Origin: Planctomycetota bacterium
Lineage (GTDB): Bacteria > Planctomycetota > B15-G4
Assembly (NCBI GenBank): GCA_029259695.1
Contig: JAJDEQ010000104.1
Coordinates: 1 to 56,360 of the forward strand
Length of the DNA stretch: 56,360 nt
Reading direction: 5' to 3'
Positions 28,158 to 39,600 of the stretch are shown here, one piece after another. The translations under genes were made by a program, and so were the position numbers. The stretch's first letter is position 1; the number at the start of each line of letters is the position of its first letter. The notes under the pieces are model-generated. The model was given only the letters and a program-made list of their open reading frames with translations. It ran no database searches and was not told the origin of the DNA.

Positions 28158-29288
28158 CTACTGCGGCACCTGCAGCGTGACCGGGATCAACAGCGCCCGG
28201 TCGTCGCGCAGCACCTTCAGCTCGATGCTGTCACCCACCTCGTGGGACTCGAGGACGTGCAGCAGGGCGTCGCGGTCGGGCGTGGGCTTGCCGTCCGCTT
28301 CGAGGATCACGTCGCCCTCCAGCTCCCAGCCGCCGGTGGTGCGGTAGGCCCCGCCGCCGCGCAGGCCGGCACGGGACGCCGCCGTCCCGGCCGGGACGCG
28401 CCGGATGACCACGCCGCCCAGGCCCAGCAGGCGACCGACACCCACGTCCAACTCCACGCCGAGCTGCGGCCGCAGCACGCGGCCGTAGGCGATGATCTGG
28501 GGCACGATGCGGTTCACCTCGTCGATCGGGATCGCGAAGCCGATGCCCAGGTTGCTTCCCGTAGTGGAGTAGATCTGGTCGTTGACGCCGATCACCCGGC
28601 CCGAGCTGTCGAGCAGCGGGCCGCCGGAGTTGCCCGGATTGATGGCGGCGTCGGTCTGGATCACGTTCTGGATCGTGCGGTTCGTGGGCTGACCATCGAA
28701 GTCGGGCGCGCGGATCTCGCGGTCGAGGGCCGAGACGATGCCGGTGGTGAGCGTCTGGTCGAGGCCGAACGGGTTGCCGATCACGAACACCTTCTGGCCC
28801 ACGCGCACTTCACTGGAACGCCCGATGTCGATGGGCTGCAGCTTGCTCGCCGGCGCCTCGATGCGCAGCACGGCGATGTCCTTGTCCATGTAGTACCCCA
28901 CCAGGTCGGCCTTGTAGGTGGAGTGATCGGACAGCGTCACCTGGGCTCCGCTCGCGTCGGCGACGACGTGCAGGTTGGTGACGATGTGCCCTTCCTTGTC
29001 CCACACGAAGCCCGAGCCCTGGTTCGCCGGCACTTCGGTGGTCAGGCGTGAGAACGCGCTGCGACGCGTGGCGAAGGCGGTGACGTTGACCACGGAGGGC
29101 GAGGCCTGATCGAACAGATCGATCGAGTGGCGCTCTTCGGCGATCAGCCCGTCGAAGGGGGCCACCGAGCGGGGGCCCGCTTCGTCGGTGGAGTTCAGGC
29201 AGCTCGTGGCGACGAGGGTCGCCAGGGCCGTCATCACGCTGGTGGCGACGGCCGCCAGCAAGGTGGAGGGGGTCACGCGACTGAGCAT
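28158..29288 (-). CDS. HtrA/DegP-like periplasmic serine protease with one PDZ domain
   Basis: A 376-aa protein. An N-terminal hydrophobic segment ends near C30 (ATLVATSC), either a signal anchor or an imperfect lipobox. The trypsin-like domain has the full triad: H107 (NLHVVAD), D137 (DKDIAVLRI) and S221 (NPGNSGGP). A single PDZ domain occupies about residues 270-375 (PQLGVELDVG, RAGLRGGGAYRTT, GDVILEADGKPTP). It performs quality control or regulated proteolysis in the periplasm. The ATG at 29288 has GAGGAG 9 nt upstream. It is convergent with the vWA gene and divergent from the gene at 29489. Confidence 0.93.
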   Translation of the reverse strand: MLSRVTPSTLLAAVATSVMTALATLVATSCLNSTDEAGPRSVAPFDGLIAEERHSIDLFDQASPSVVNVTAFATRRSAFSRLTTEVPANQGSGFVWDKEGHIVTNLHVVADASGAQVTLSDHSTYKADLVGYYMDKDIAVLRIEAPASKLQPIDIGRSSEVRVGQKVFVIGNPFGLDQTLTTGIVSALDREIRAPDFDGQPTNRTIQNVIQTDAAINPGNSGGPLLDSSGRVIGVNDQIYSTTGSNLGIGFAIPIDEVNRIVPQIIAYGRVLRPQLGVELDVGVGRLLGLGGVVIRRVPAGTAASRAGLRGGGAYRTTGGWELEGDVILEADGKPTPDRDALLHVLESHEVGDSIELKVLRDDRALLIPVTLQVPQ

Positions 29289-29488
29289 GGGGTGGTCTCC
29301 TCGGGGGGGCATCGGGCGGGCCGGGGCCCTGCGACGCAACGTCGGTCGTCATTTTGCCGCAGTCGGCGCCTCGAGTCGGTAACGAGCGGCCACGAAGGCC
29401 GACTTGTGGGTGTGACTCGTCGGCCGGGCTGCTGCGGCCAGGCCGGGCGAGTCCGCGAACGGACCTGATCTACGGAGGGAATGCGGTC

Positions 29489-30544
29489 ATGGATGGGAGT
29501 CAGCAAGTGAAGGTGGCAACCGTGTGGCGCGTGCTCGGAGCGCTGGTTGCCGTCGGGGTGGCTTTGGGTAGCGCCTGGGCGGCGCCGCTCATCGAGCCGG
29601 CGGGGTTCATGGGGCCACCGGCCCTGTTCGAGGCGCCACCGGCCCTGCTCGAGGTGCCACCGGCCCTGCTCGAGGTGCCGCCGGCGCTGCTCGAGGTGCC
29701 GCCGGCCCTGCTCGAGGTGCCGCCGGCGCTGCTCACGGCGCCGAGGCCCGGCGGTGCGGCGTTGGCTGGTGGGGGGGCTGGGGCGGCCTGGGAGGCGTGG
29801 GAAGAGGAAGGCGGCCCGGTCCGCGAGGCTCAGCGCAAGGCGGCCGGCCAGGCGGCGCTGGTTGCCGCCGCGGATGTGAAGAAACGGGCCTACACGCTGG
29901 AGGGGGAGGCGCGGGAAGAGGGACTGTTGCAGGCCGCGGCAGCCTACGCCGACGTGGCCGATCGCGAGGACTTGCGCCCCTCGGAGCGGGCCGAGGCCGC
30001 ATTCCGGGCGGGGGAGATCCTGCGCGCGCGCAAGGCGCTGGATTCCGCGCGGGAGCGCTTCGCCCAGGCGATGGAGCTGGGTCAGGGCAACGAGGCCGAC
30101 GCCTTTGCCGCCCGGGGCCTGCTCGAGCTGGCGCACATGAAGCGGCGCGACGACGACACCCAGGGGGCCCTGGCCCTCTACGGGGAGTTGCGGACGAGGT
30201 TCCCGGCCCAGCGCAAGTCGTGCGCCCAGGCCATGACCTGGGCCGGCAAGCTCCAGCTCCGCGAGGGGTCGCGCGAGGAGGGCCTGGTCCTGCTGATCCA
30301 GTTCGGCAAGCAGTTCGACGAGTTCCCCGTCGATGCGGTGAAGAACGTCGACGTGGCGGCACTCGACTGCCTGGACGTGGGGGAGTTCGACCGGGCCCGG
30401 AGACTGATCGACGACCTGCGCGAGCGCATGCAACCGGTGCTCGAGCAGGTCGAGGGCAAGGACGCCGAGCGCCTGCGCAAGGCGCTCGCGGACATGAAGG
30501 CTCCACCCCTTCTCGACGCCCGGCTGCTCGACGACGCCATGTGA
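29489..30544 (+). CDS. secreted TPR-like helical repeat protein with PPALLEV tandem repeats
   Basis: A 351-aa protein starting at the ATG at 29489, with GGAGGGA 8 nt upstream. Signal peptide: LVAVGVALGSAWA. The mature N-terminus is six 7-residue repeats (PPALLEV, residues 43-84). Residues from about 110 to the end are alpha-helical with TPR-like spacing (LLQAAAAYADVADREDLRPS, AAFRAGEILRARKALDSA, ALALYGELRTRFPAQ), typical of periplasmic scaffold or tol-associated proteins. No catalytic motif is seen. It is divergent from the HtrA gene across 200 bp. Confidence 0.7.
   Translation: MDGSQQVKVATVWRVLGALVAVGVALGSAWAAPLIEPAGFMGPPALFEAPPALLEVPPALLEVPPALLEVPPALLEVPPALLTAPRPGGAALAGGGAGAAWEAWEEEGGPVREAQRKAAGQAALVAAADVKKRAYTLEGEAREEGLLQAAAAYADVADREDLRPSERAEAAFRAGEILRARKALDSARERFAQAMELGQGNEADAFAARGLLELAHMKRRDDDTQGALALYGELRTRFPAQRKSCAQAMTWAGKLQLREGSREEGLVLLIQFGKQFDEFPVDAVKNVDVAALDCLDVGEFDRARRLIDDLRERMQPVLEQVEGKDAERLRKALADMKAPPLLDARLLDDAM
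29615..29740 (+). repeat. six 21-bp tandem repeats (PPALLEV)
   Basis: Six perfectly phased 21-bp units (ccaccggccctgctcgaggt-type) encode PPALFEA, four PPALLEV and PPALLTA. The near-identity of the middle units indicates recent expansion. Confidence 0.95.
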
Positions 30545-30560
30545 GCTGCTTCGAAACGCG

Positions 30561-30618
30561 CGCGCCCCGTCGCGTTCGGTTTCGTGGCGAGGCCACGATG
30601 CCGGAGCGGCGGGGCGCG
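30561..30618. terminator. nested GC stem-loop between convergent genes
   Basis: CGCGCCCCG (30561-30569) pairs with CGGGGCGCG (30610-30618), and an inner TCGTGGC/GCCACGA hairpin sits in the loop. It lies 16 nt after the stop of the helical-repeat gene and before the 3' end of ugd, so it could serve both directions. Confidence 0.5.
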
Positions 30619-30680
30619 TCGAGGCTCATGAGCCCCGTGAAGCGCGTCGCGTCAAGTGACGGGCTGCGCCCGCGGGATCG

Positions 30681-32021
<1,341 letters not shown>

Positions 32022-32339
32022 AATGAAAGTCCTTGGGAGCGGTGGGAGCGCCGGCGTGTCGGTTCACACGCCCGGCCGCTTCGCCCTGTGTATCGTGTCC
32101 GTCGGCGGAGGAGCTTGAGACGCCCGGAGCAGGCGCCAGGTGGACACGGGGGGATTGATGGAAAGGGGGGGGAGAACCTACCGTGACCAGGTAGACCTGT
32201 CAACCGCGCCGCATGCTTGCAAGTGGGTTCCAGTTCGGGACTTGCGGTGTGTTGTAGAGGTCTCGGCGGCACGCTCGGGCGGCGGCCGGGGGCAAGCCCT
32301 CCGGCGCGCTGACGACGAGCGTGGCCGGAGCCGGGTCGA
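32022..32339. other. 318-bp non-coding region between ugd and tRNA-Val
   Basis: No credible ORF. It holds the ugd leader hairpin (listed separately), a run of eight G near 32164-32171 and a relatively AT-richer stretch near 32210-32260 where promoters of both transcripts probably lie. I could not fix -35/-10 boxes. Confidence 0.5.
32053..32072 (-). promoter_or_regulatory. hairpin in the ugd 5' leader
   Basis: GGCGTGT (32053-32059) pairs with ACACGCC (32066-32072) around a 6-nt loop, about 30 nt upstream of the ugd start codon. It could affect translation or mRNA stability; no known riboswitch pattern. Confidence 0.4.
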
Positions 32340-32416
32340 GGGCGATTAGCTCAGTTGGTGAGAGCGCCTGCCTTACAAGCAGGAAGTCGGGGGTTCGAAT
32401 CCCTCATCGCCCACCA
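32340..32416 (+). tRNA. tRNA-Val: tRNA-Val (anticodon TAC)
   Basis: A complete 77-nt cloverleaf. Acceptor stem GGGCGAT/ATCGCCC; D-arm TAGCTCAGTTGGTGAGAGC; anticodon stem CCTGC/GCAGG with loop CTTACAA, giving anticodon TAC that reads GUA valine codons; T-arm GGGGGTTCGAATCCCTC. The discriminator A and an encoded CCA end (32414-32416) are present. Confidence 0.97.
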
Positions 32417-32689
32417 TGGCCCGAGGCGGGCGCCGGGACGGGCTGGGCTGCCCCGACGCCCCTGCGGCAGGCCATGGCAGAGCGTCCGGCGTCGGGCGTC
32501 GGGCGTGCGTCCGGCGAGCTCGGGCGGGCGTCGGGCGGGCGTCCGGAGTGTGTGGATGGGTTGCCGGGCGGCGACCCGTCGCATCGGCGACCGCCGCCGC
32601 TATCCTCTGCCCTCCGCTCGACGCGGCATCCTGGCCGGTCCGGCTCGGGTGCTCCCCAGTCTCCCGCCCCGTCACGCCGGGATCGCGCC

Positions 32690-35600
32690 ATGCCCTCGCT
32701 GCTCGTGCTCATCGCCCTCGTCTGCACCGTCGCCCTGCCCGGCCGGGAAGGCACGGACCTGGTCGCCCCCCGTCCCGCCGAGGGGGACGTCGTCACCCTG
32801 GCCCGGAGGGCCAAGAGCCTGTCGGAGAGGGGCGCGCCGCTCGAGGCCTGGCAGCTGCTGATCGAGGGCCTGGGCCGCTACGCGCAGGACCCCCGGGCAG
32901 ATGGCAGCGATGGGTCCCGGCGGGCCGCCGCTGCCGAAGTGGCTGCCCGCCTGCTGCACCGCATCGTCCAGTCGCTGGGGGTCTGGCCCGAGACGGCGAC
33001 GGCATTGGAGCGGCTGGCGCCCTACGGCCCGACCGTCCCCCACGACGTGGTGGCCGTGCTCGAGCGCTGCCGGGCCGACGCCCTGCGCCGGACCGGTCGC
33101 GCCGACGAAGGGCGCTACGTCACCGACCGGCTGGGCGTGATCACCGACTACCTGCTCATCGGGCCTTTCGACAACGAGCGGGGAACCGGCTTCGACGTGA
33201 GCTACGCCCCCGAGCAGGGGTATCGCGGGACCGACCCGATCCCCGGTAAGTCGCGCGACGTGGCTTGGCGCAGGATCGCGGTGATCGATCACCCGCTGGG
33301 GCGTCTCGCGTTGCACGAGACCCTGCGGCCGCGCACGCAGGCCGTGGCCTACCTCGCCACCACGCTGATCGCTCCCGAGGGTATGCACGTGGCGTTGCGG
33401 CTCGGCACGACGGGACCGGTGAAGGTCTTCCTCGACGGGGAACAGCGCTTCGTGCGCGACGTCGAGCGCCCCCAACGCTTCGATCAGGACGTCGTCCCGC
33501 TGGCCTTGCGCGAAGGCCCCAATGAACTGCTGCTGAAGGTCGCGGTGGAGGACGGGCCATGGTCCCTGGAGACGCGGCTCACAGAGCTCGACGGTCGACC
33601 GGTCGTGCGCGTGGCGGTGGCCTCGAACGAGGTGTTCGCAGCGGCCTCGCAGACGGACGCGGGGGGGCCACGCCCGGTGCGCGGCGCCGCCGCGCCGCTC
33701 TCGGGGGAAGTGCTCGAGTCGCTCGCCCTCGCCGGGGACATCGAGGCGGCGCGGCTGCTCAGCCTGCGGCACCTGCTCGTGCACTCGGACGACTTCGTGG
33801 ATCGCGGTGCCCGGCGGGCCGCCGAGCGCGTGCTGGAGCTCCAACCGGCCGAGACGCCGGCGCCGCTGGCGGCGTTCGATCACTACCTGGCGGCCCAGGT
33901 CGCCGACCCGCTGCGCGCGTCGATCCACGAACTCGAGGTGAACCGCCGGCTGTCCGCGCTCAAGCGCGTGCTCGCGCTCGATCCCGACCACACCGCCGCG
34001 CTGGTCGACCTGGCCGACTTCGCCATGGGCGAGAACGTCATGCCCGAACGGGCGGACACGCTCACCGCCCGGGCGTTGCAGGCCGCGCCCAACGGCTGGC
34101 GGGCCCTGATGGCGCGGGCGAGCTTCCTGCGCGCTCGCGGACGCCTGGCGGAGTCGGATCAGGTGCAGCTCCGGGCCGAGGCGACCGAGGAGGCGGGCTA
34201 CCGTGCGCTGGGGCAGCTGTTGCGCGCCGCCCGCCACGCGCGCTACGGCGACGTGGACATGCAGCTGGCCACGCTCGAGGCTGCGTTCGCCCGGGACATG
34301 GGCGACGGCTCAGTGGTCGACGCCCTCGTGCGTCACCACATCGACCGGGGCAACGACTCCCGGGCCATGGGCGTGACCGACTTCTCGTTGCGCGCCCGTC
34401 CGTGGGCGGTCGACCGCCTGCTCGCCTCGGCGCGACTGCTGGAGCACGGGGACTACGAGCCGCGCGCGCACGTGTACTCGCACAAGGCCCTGGCGATCTG
34501 CCCCGACCGCCCGGACGTGCACCGCGCGCTGGCGCGGCAGGCCGAACGTGACGGCGACTACGAGGCCACGCTGCATCACCTGAACGAGGCCGCGCGCCTC
34601 GACCCCGGCGACGATCCGGTGCGCCGGCGGCTGGCCCTGCTGACCCACTCGGACCCGTCGGGTTTCGAGCAGCCCTACCGCTGGGACGCACTCGACTACC
34701 TGGACATGGCCGCCGCCGCTCCGCCGTCCGGCGACGCCAACGAAGCCCTGGAAGTGCTGGAGCGCACGGTCGTGGTGCGGGTGCAGCCCGACGGCACCGA
34801 GCACCGCTACGAGCACGTCCTGTTCCACGTCCTGCACCAGGGCGGCGTGAAGCAGCTGGACACCTACGGCATCGCCGCGCCCCCCGGCGCCGACGTGCAG
34901 ATCGACAACGTGCGCGTCGTGCACCCGGACGGCAGCTACGAGCGCGCGCCGGCGGGCCGACCGCGGTCCGGCAGCCGTTTCTTCGACCTGCCCGCGCTGG
35001 CGCCCGGCGATCTGGTCGACGTGGAGTATCGCGTCGACGAGCGTCGCCCGGACGTGTTCGGCGAGTACTTCGGCATGCGGCACGCGTTCCAGCCCGCCCG
35101 TCCGGACCCGCTCGTGCCGACCCGTCGCTCGGAGCTGATCGTGCTCTCACCCGCCGACGTGCCGCTGTACGTCGCGACGCGCAACGCCGAGCGGGTGGTG
35201 GCCAGCGAGTCCGTCGACGCCCAGGGGTTGCGCGTGCGCCGCTGGGTCGCGACCGACCTGCCGCGTCCGCCGATCGAGACGGCCATGCCCCGCCCGCCCG
35301 AGATCGTGCCCGTGGTGGACGTGACGACCTATCCCGACTGGAACGCCTTCGCCGGCTGGTGGTGGAGCCTGATCGAGAAGGAGTTCGTGACCACGCCGGA
35401 GATGCGGGCCAAGGTGGCCGAAGTCACGCAGGGGCTGGCCACCGAGGACGAGCGCGTCGCGGCCATCGCGCGCTTCGTGGGCCAGGAGATCCGCTACAAC
35501 GCCTGGGCCTTCGGCACCCACGGCTACGAGCCGTTCAGCGCCGCGACGATCTTCGAGCGACGCTTCGGCGACTGCAAGGACAAGTCGATCCTGTTGCGCC

Positions 35601-36622
35601 AGCTCCTGGCCGAGATCGGCGTCGAGGCGGTGCCGGTGCTGATCAAGGCCGAGGCGTACCGCAGCGACGAGCCCCTCGACGCCGCCATGGTGGGTCACTT
35701 CAACCACTGCATCGCCTACGTGCAACCGACCGACGAACGCCCCGGCTACTACCTGGACGCCACCGCGGACCTCAACCCGATCGAGTACCTGCGCCACGAC
35801 GACCAGGGTGCGCGCGTGCTGCACGTGACCCCCGACGGCGGCGAACTGCGGCAGATCACCTATGCCGCGCCGAGCGAGAACGCCTTGCGTCGGAGCTACA
35901 CCGTCGCGCTCGACCCGGCCGGCCACGCGGACGTCGACTTCCTCGACGACAGCACCGGTCAGTACGGCGTGCGCCTGCGGCGCCGGTACGGTGGCGAGCA
36001 GGGTGACCTGGCGGTGAACCTGGCCGCCGAACTGCGTGATGCGTTCGGCAACGTCACGATGGAGAGCGCCGAGACCTCGGACCTGGTGGACATCACCGAG
36101 CCGGCCTGGATCCGCGCGCGCTTCCGGGCCGCGGGCATGTGGCCGTCGACGGGCGACGAGCGCACGCTGCGGGTCGGCTTCGACGACCTGGGCCTGGAAG
36201 GTCTCGCGACCGAGTTGCCCGAGGAGCGCCGCTTCGACCTGGTGCTCGACCGGCCGCTGGCCTACGAGACGACGATTCGCTGGGTGCTGCCACCGGGCTT
36301 CCGCGTGGCGGACGTGCCCGCGGACGTGCTGATCGAGACCCCGGACCTCGTGCGTTACGAGCAGACGGTGCGGCTCACCGACGCGGGCGTGGACGTGCGC
36401 CGCCGCTTCGAGATCGCCGTGCAGCGTGTCGAGCGGGAGCGCTACGCCGACTTCCGCAACGCGCTGCAAGCGGTGCGCCGCGAGGAGGACCGCATCCTGG
36501 TGCTGGTGCCCGAGCTCGAGTTCAACACCGACGCCGAACCCGACGGTGCCGAGCCCGACGGTGCCGAGCCCGACGGGGCCGAACCCGACAGCGTGGGCGC
36601 CGGCACAGGGGACCCGCGATGA
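32690..36622 (+). CDS. giant DUF3857/transglutaminase-like protein with TPRs, catalytic triad intact
   Basis: A 1310-aa protein starting at the ATG at 32690, heading a signal peptide (LLVLIALVCTVALPG). Order: an N-terminal beta-rich domain (ITDYLLIGPFDNERG, residues about 140-300); TPR-like helices (about 330-690); a DUF3857 domain (VVVRVQPDGTEHRYEHVLFH, from about 690); then a transglutaminase-like domain with C962 (FGDCKDKS), H1006 (HFNHCIAYV) and D1023 (YYLDATAD), the expected triad. The tail ends in EPDGA repeats. Such proteins are extracytoplasmic peptidase- or crosslinking-like enzymes of unknown substrate. Its stop overlaps the start of its paralogue (ATGA). The ORF begins upstream across the tRNA, but nothing supports a start there. 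Confidence 0.85.
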   Translation: MPSLLVLIALVCTVALPGREGTDLVAPRPAEGDVVTLARRAKSLSERGAPLEAWQLLIEGLGRYAQDPRADGSDGSRRAAAAEVAARLLHRIVQSLGVWPETATALERLAPYGPTVPHDVVAVLERCRADALRRTGRADEGRYVTDRLGVITDYLLIGPFDNERGTGFDVSYAPEQGYRGTDPIPGKSRDVAWRRIAVIDHPLGRLALHETLRPRTQAVAYLATTLIAPEGMHVALRLGTTGPVKVFLDGEQRFVRDVERPQRFDQDVVPLALREGPNELLLKVAVEDGPWSLETRLTELDGRPVVRVAVASNEVFAAASQTDAGGPRPVRGAAAPLSGEVLESLALAGDIEAARLLSLRHLLVHSDDFVDRGARRAAERVLELQPAETPAPLAAFDHYLAAQVADPLRASIHELEVNRRLSALKRVLALDPDHTAALVDLADFAMGENVMPERADTLTARALQAAPNGWRALMARASFLRARGRLAESDQVQLRAEATEEAGYRALGQLLRAARHARYGDVDMQLATLEAAFARDMGDGSVVDALVRHHIDRGNDSRAMGVTDFSLRARPWAVDRLLASARLLEHGDYEPRAHVYSHKALAICPDRPDVHRALARQAERDGDYEATLHHLNEAARLDPGDDPVRRRLALLTHSDPSGFEQPYRWDALDYLDMAAAAPPSGDANEALEVLERTVVVRVQPDGTEHRYEHVLFHVLHQGGVKQLDTYGIAAPPGADVQIDNVRVVHPDGSYERAPAGRPRSGSRFFDLPALAPGDLVDVEYRVDERRPDVFGEYFGMRHAFQPARPDPLVPTRRSELIVLSPADVPLYVATRNAERVVASESVDAQGLRVRRWVATDLPRPPIETAMPRPPEIVPVVDVTTYPDWNAFAGWWWSLIEKEFVTTPEMRAKVAEVTQGLATEDERVAAIARFVGQEIRYNAWAFGTHGYEPFSAATIFERRFGDCKDKSILLRQLLAEIGVEAVPVLIKAEAYRSDEPLDAAMVGHFNHCIAYVQPTDERPGYYLDATADLNPIEYLRHDDQGARVLHVTPDGGELRQITYAAPSENALRRSYTVALDPAGHADVDFLDDSTGQYGVRLRRRYGGEQGDLAVNLAAELRDAFGNVTMESAETSDLVDITEPAWIRARFRAAGMWPSTGDERTLRVGFDDLGLEGLATELPEERRFDLVLDRPLAYETTIRWVLPPGFRVADVPADVLIETPDLVRYEQTVRLTDAGVDVRRRFEIAVQRVERERYADFRNALQAVRREEDRILVLVPELEFNTDAEPDGAEPDGAEPDGAEPDSVGAGTGDPR

Positions 36623-39600
36623 CGAGCAACGTGTTGTGCGCCCTGTCGTTGGCCTGGGTGCTGATCGGCGCCGGGTCGGTCCCGGCTCGGGCCCAGACCG
36701 GGGTCGAGGCGGCTGCCCGTCTGCTGGTGGACCACCCGCTGATGGTGCGCAGCGACTACGACGGCGCCGCGGGCGACTGGCTGCGCCTGCTCGAGACCGA
36801 GCCGGAGCACCCGCTCGCCGACGCAAGCCTGACCCTGGTCATGTCCTCGCTCGAACGGCTGGCCGATCCCGAGCCCGTGATCGAACGTGTGCTGGCCCTG
36901 GATCCGTCGGCGTCGTGGACGCCGGCAGCGCAGCGCGCACTGGTCCTGTCCCAGGGCCTGCTGGCCGTGCGCCGCGCGCCGGTGGAGCAGTTGGGCCGCG
37001 ACCGGTTCCCGGGCTTCCACGGGGCGTACCGCGTGTTGGGCCCGCTCGGCCCGCGGGGCAATCCCGCCGGCCTGCGTCACGACCAGGACCTGATGCGCGA
37101 CCCGCGCTTCGACGAGTCACACGCCAGCCCGTGGGGCGAAGTGCGTTGGCGCTCCGCCCCGCGCCCCAACACGCGGCCCGGCATCCGGCCGGTCGAGGCG
37201 GTCCACCCCGAGACGGGCTGGGTACTCGTCGCGGCGGAGATCGATGGGGGCGCCGGTGGGCGGGCCTGGCTCGAACTGGACAGCGTGCACGCCGGCGGGC
37301 AGGCGCAGCGCCGCGGCGACCGATCCTGGGCCTGGTGTCTCAACGGCGGCGACATCACCTGGGTGGACATGGTGTCCGCGCCGCGCAGTGCGCGGGACGT
37401 GATCCCCGTCACGCTCGCGCCGGGGACCAACCTGCTGGTGGTGAAGGCCAGTCTCGACGTCGGGCCGGCGTTCGAGTTGCGCCTGCGCGTGCTCCCGCGC
37501 GACCCCGGTCCGCGAGCTGTCGATGTGCTCGCCGCGTTGTCCGACCCGGGTCCGGATGCCGAGGCCCTGCGGGCGCGCCTGCTCGTGCTCGAGGGCCGCG
37601 ATCCCGAGGCACTGTCGCTGCTCGAGCGGGTCGTGGCCGACAATCCGGGGCGGGTCGGTCTGCGGGCGTTGTTGGCGCGACTCACGGAGGGTGCCTGGCA
37701 GTTGCCCGGGGGCTGGCGGCGAACGCGGGCGCGCATGCTCGGCGAACAGGTGCTGGCCGCCTGGCCCGATCACTTCGGGGCCACGGTCCAACTGGTGCAG
37801 GTGCTCGTGGCCGAGGACCGGCCCGAGGAGGCACTGGCCCTGCTCGAGTCCCATCTCGATCCGGATGCAGCCGACGGTTGGCGCCGTCAGCTGGGGCTGC
37901 GCGACGTCTACCGCACGCTGGGCTGGGAGGCGCGCGCCGAGGCGGCGCTGCTCGAGGCCCTGGCTGCCGCGCCCCGCGCGCCGGCCGTGCTGCGCCAATG
38001 GAGCGCGTTCCAGCAGTCGATCGGCCGGGCCAGGCTGGCCGCCGACACCGAGGAGCGCGCGCTGCGGGCCACCGGGCCGTCGCCGCGGGCCCTGGCGGCC
38101 CTGGCCGATCGGGTGAGCATGTTGGGCGACGTGCCCCGGGCCGAGGCGTTGCTGCGCGAGGCCGTGGCTCGCGACGAGGACGACACGTCGCTGCAGGTGC
38201 AGTTGGCGGGGTTCCTGGCCAGCGTCGATCGGCGCGACGAGGCCCGAGCGCTGTTCGAGGGCCTGGTGGAACGCTTCCCCCGCTGGGAATCGCCGCACGT
38301 GGGCCTGGCGGACCTGGCGCACCTCGCCGGGGATCGGGAGACGGAGCTGGCCCGGCTGCAGGCGGCGTTGGCGCTGTCGCCGGCACGCCGGCCGGTGCGT
38401 GAGCGCGTCGCGAGCCTGCTGGCCGACGGGCCGCTGGATGCGCGTGCCGCCGTCGACGGCAGTCCGCGGCACGTGGCGGACGCCGGCGGCAGCGGCGCCC
38501 TCGCCGCGCGCTTCGGCCTCGACGCGGCCGAGGTGCGCGCGCACTACGACCCCACGCCGTACCGCGACTCGGTGGTGCGGCTGCTCGACGAAGCCGTGGT
38601 CGTCGTCTTCCCCGACGGCAGCTTCGAGACGCGCACACACGAGCTGTTCCAGGTGCGCGACCTGGAAGCCTGCGAGCGCAAGGGCACCCTGCGCGTCCCG
38701 GGCGAGGTGCTCATGGTGCGCACGATCAAGGCCGACGGCAGCACCTACGAGCCGGTCGACACGGGCGAGTTCGTGATGCCCAACCTCGAACCGGGCGACT
38801 TCGTGGAGACGCTGTCGCGCACCGTGGCGCGTCCGCCCGGCGACGGTCTGGTGCGCCTGGGCAGCTGGTTCTTCGCGTCCGACCAGGAACCCTTCCACAT
38901 CAGTCGCTACGTGGTCTCGATCCCCAAGTCGCTCGACCTGCGTCTCGAGATGGAACGCTTCACGGGCCTGCACGAGACGCACGCTGACGGCGACGCGATC
39001 GTGCACGTGTTCGAGCTGCGCGGAGAGCCGCGGGTGCTGCCCGAGCCGGGCGCACCGCCGCGTCGCTGGTACGTGCCCTGGGTCGAGTTCGGCGCGGACC
39101 GCGATCCCGAGGCCGTGGCGGCGCTGTTGGGCTACGCCGTGGGACCGGCCACCTGGCTGACCCCCGAACTGCGCGCCGCCGCCGCCGACGCCACGCAGGG
39201 AATCGACGGGCAACAGGATCAGGCGCGTGCGCTGCACCGCTTCGTCAACCAGCACCTCGATCAACGCAGCACCGCGCTGGTGCCGGCGCACGAGACGCTG
39301 ATCGGGCGCGAGGGCAACGCCAGCCTGCTGTACGCGGCGCTGCTCGAGGCGGTCGGGATCGGGCGCGACCTGGTGTGGGCCCGGGCCTACGCACCGGACG
39401 GCGATCCCGAACCCGACCCGCCCTTCCTCACCGACGACTACTGGTCGCAGCGGCTGCTGCTGCGCGTGCGGCCGGACGACGGTCCGCCGGCCTGGTGCGA
39501 GTTGGGCGTGAGCACCATGCCCTACGGCCGGATGCTGGGCAACGCACCCGGCGCGCCCGCCATCGTGGCCAGCACCGGCGAGCAGGTGACGACGCCCGAA

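Noticed and set aside
32321..32689. N-terminal extension of the first DUF3857 gene through tRNA-Val
   Set aside because: The frame is open by chance; the tRNA occupies it and a proper signal peptide starts at 32690.
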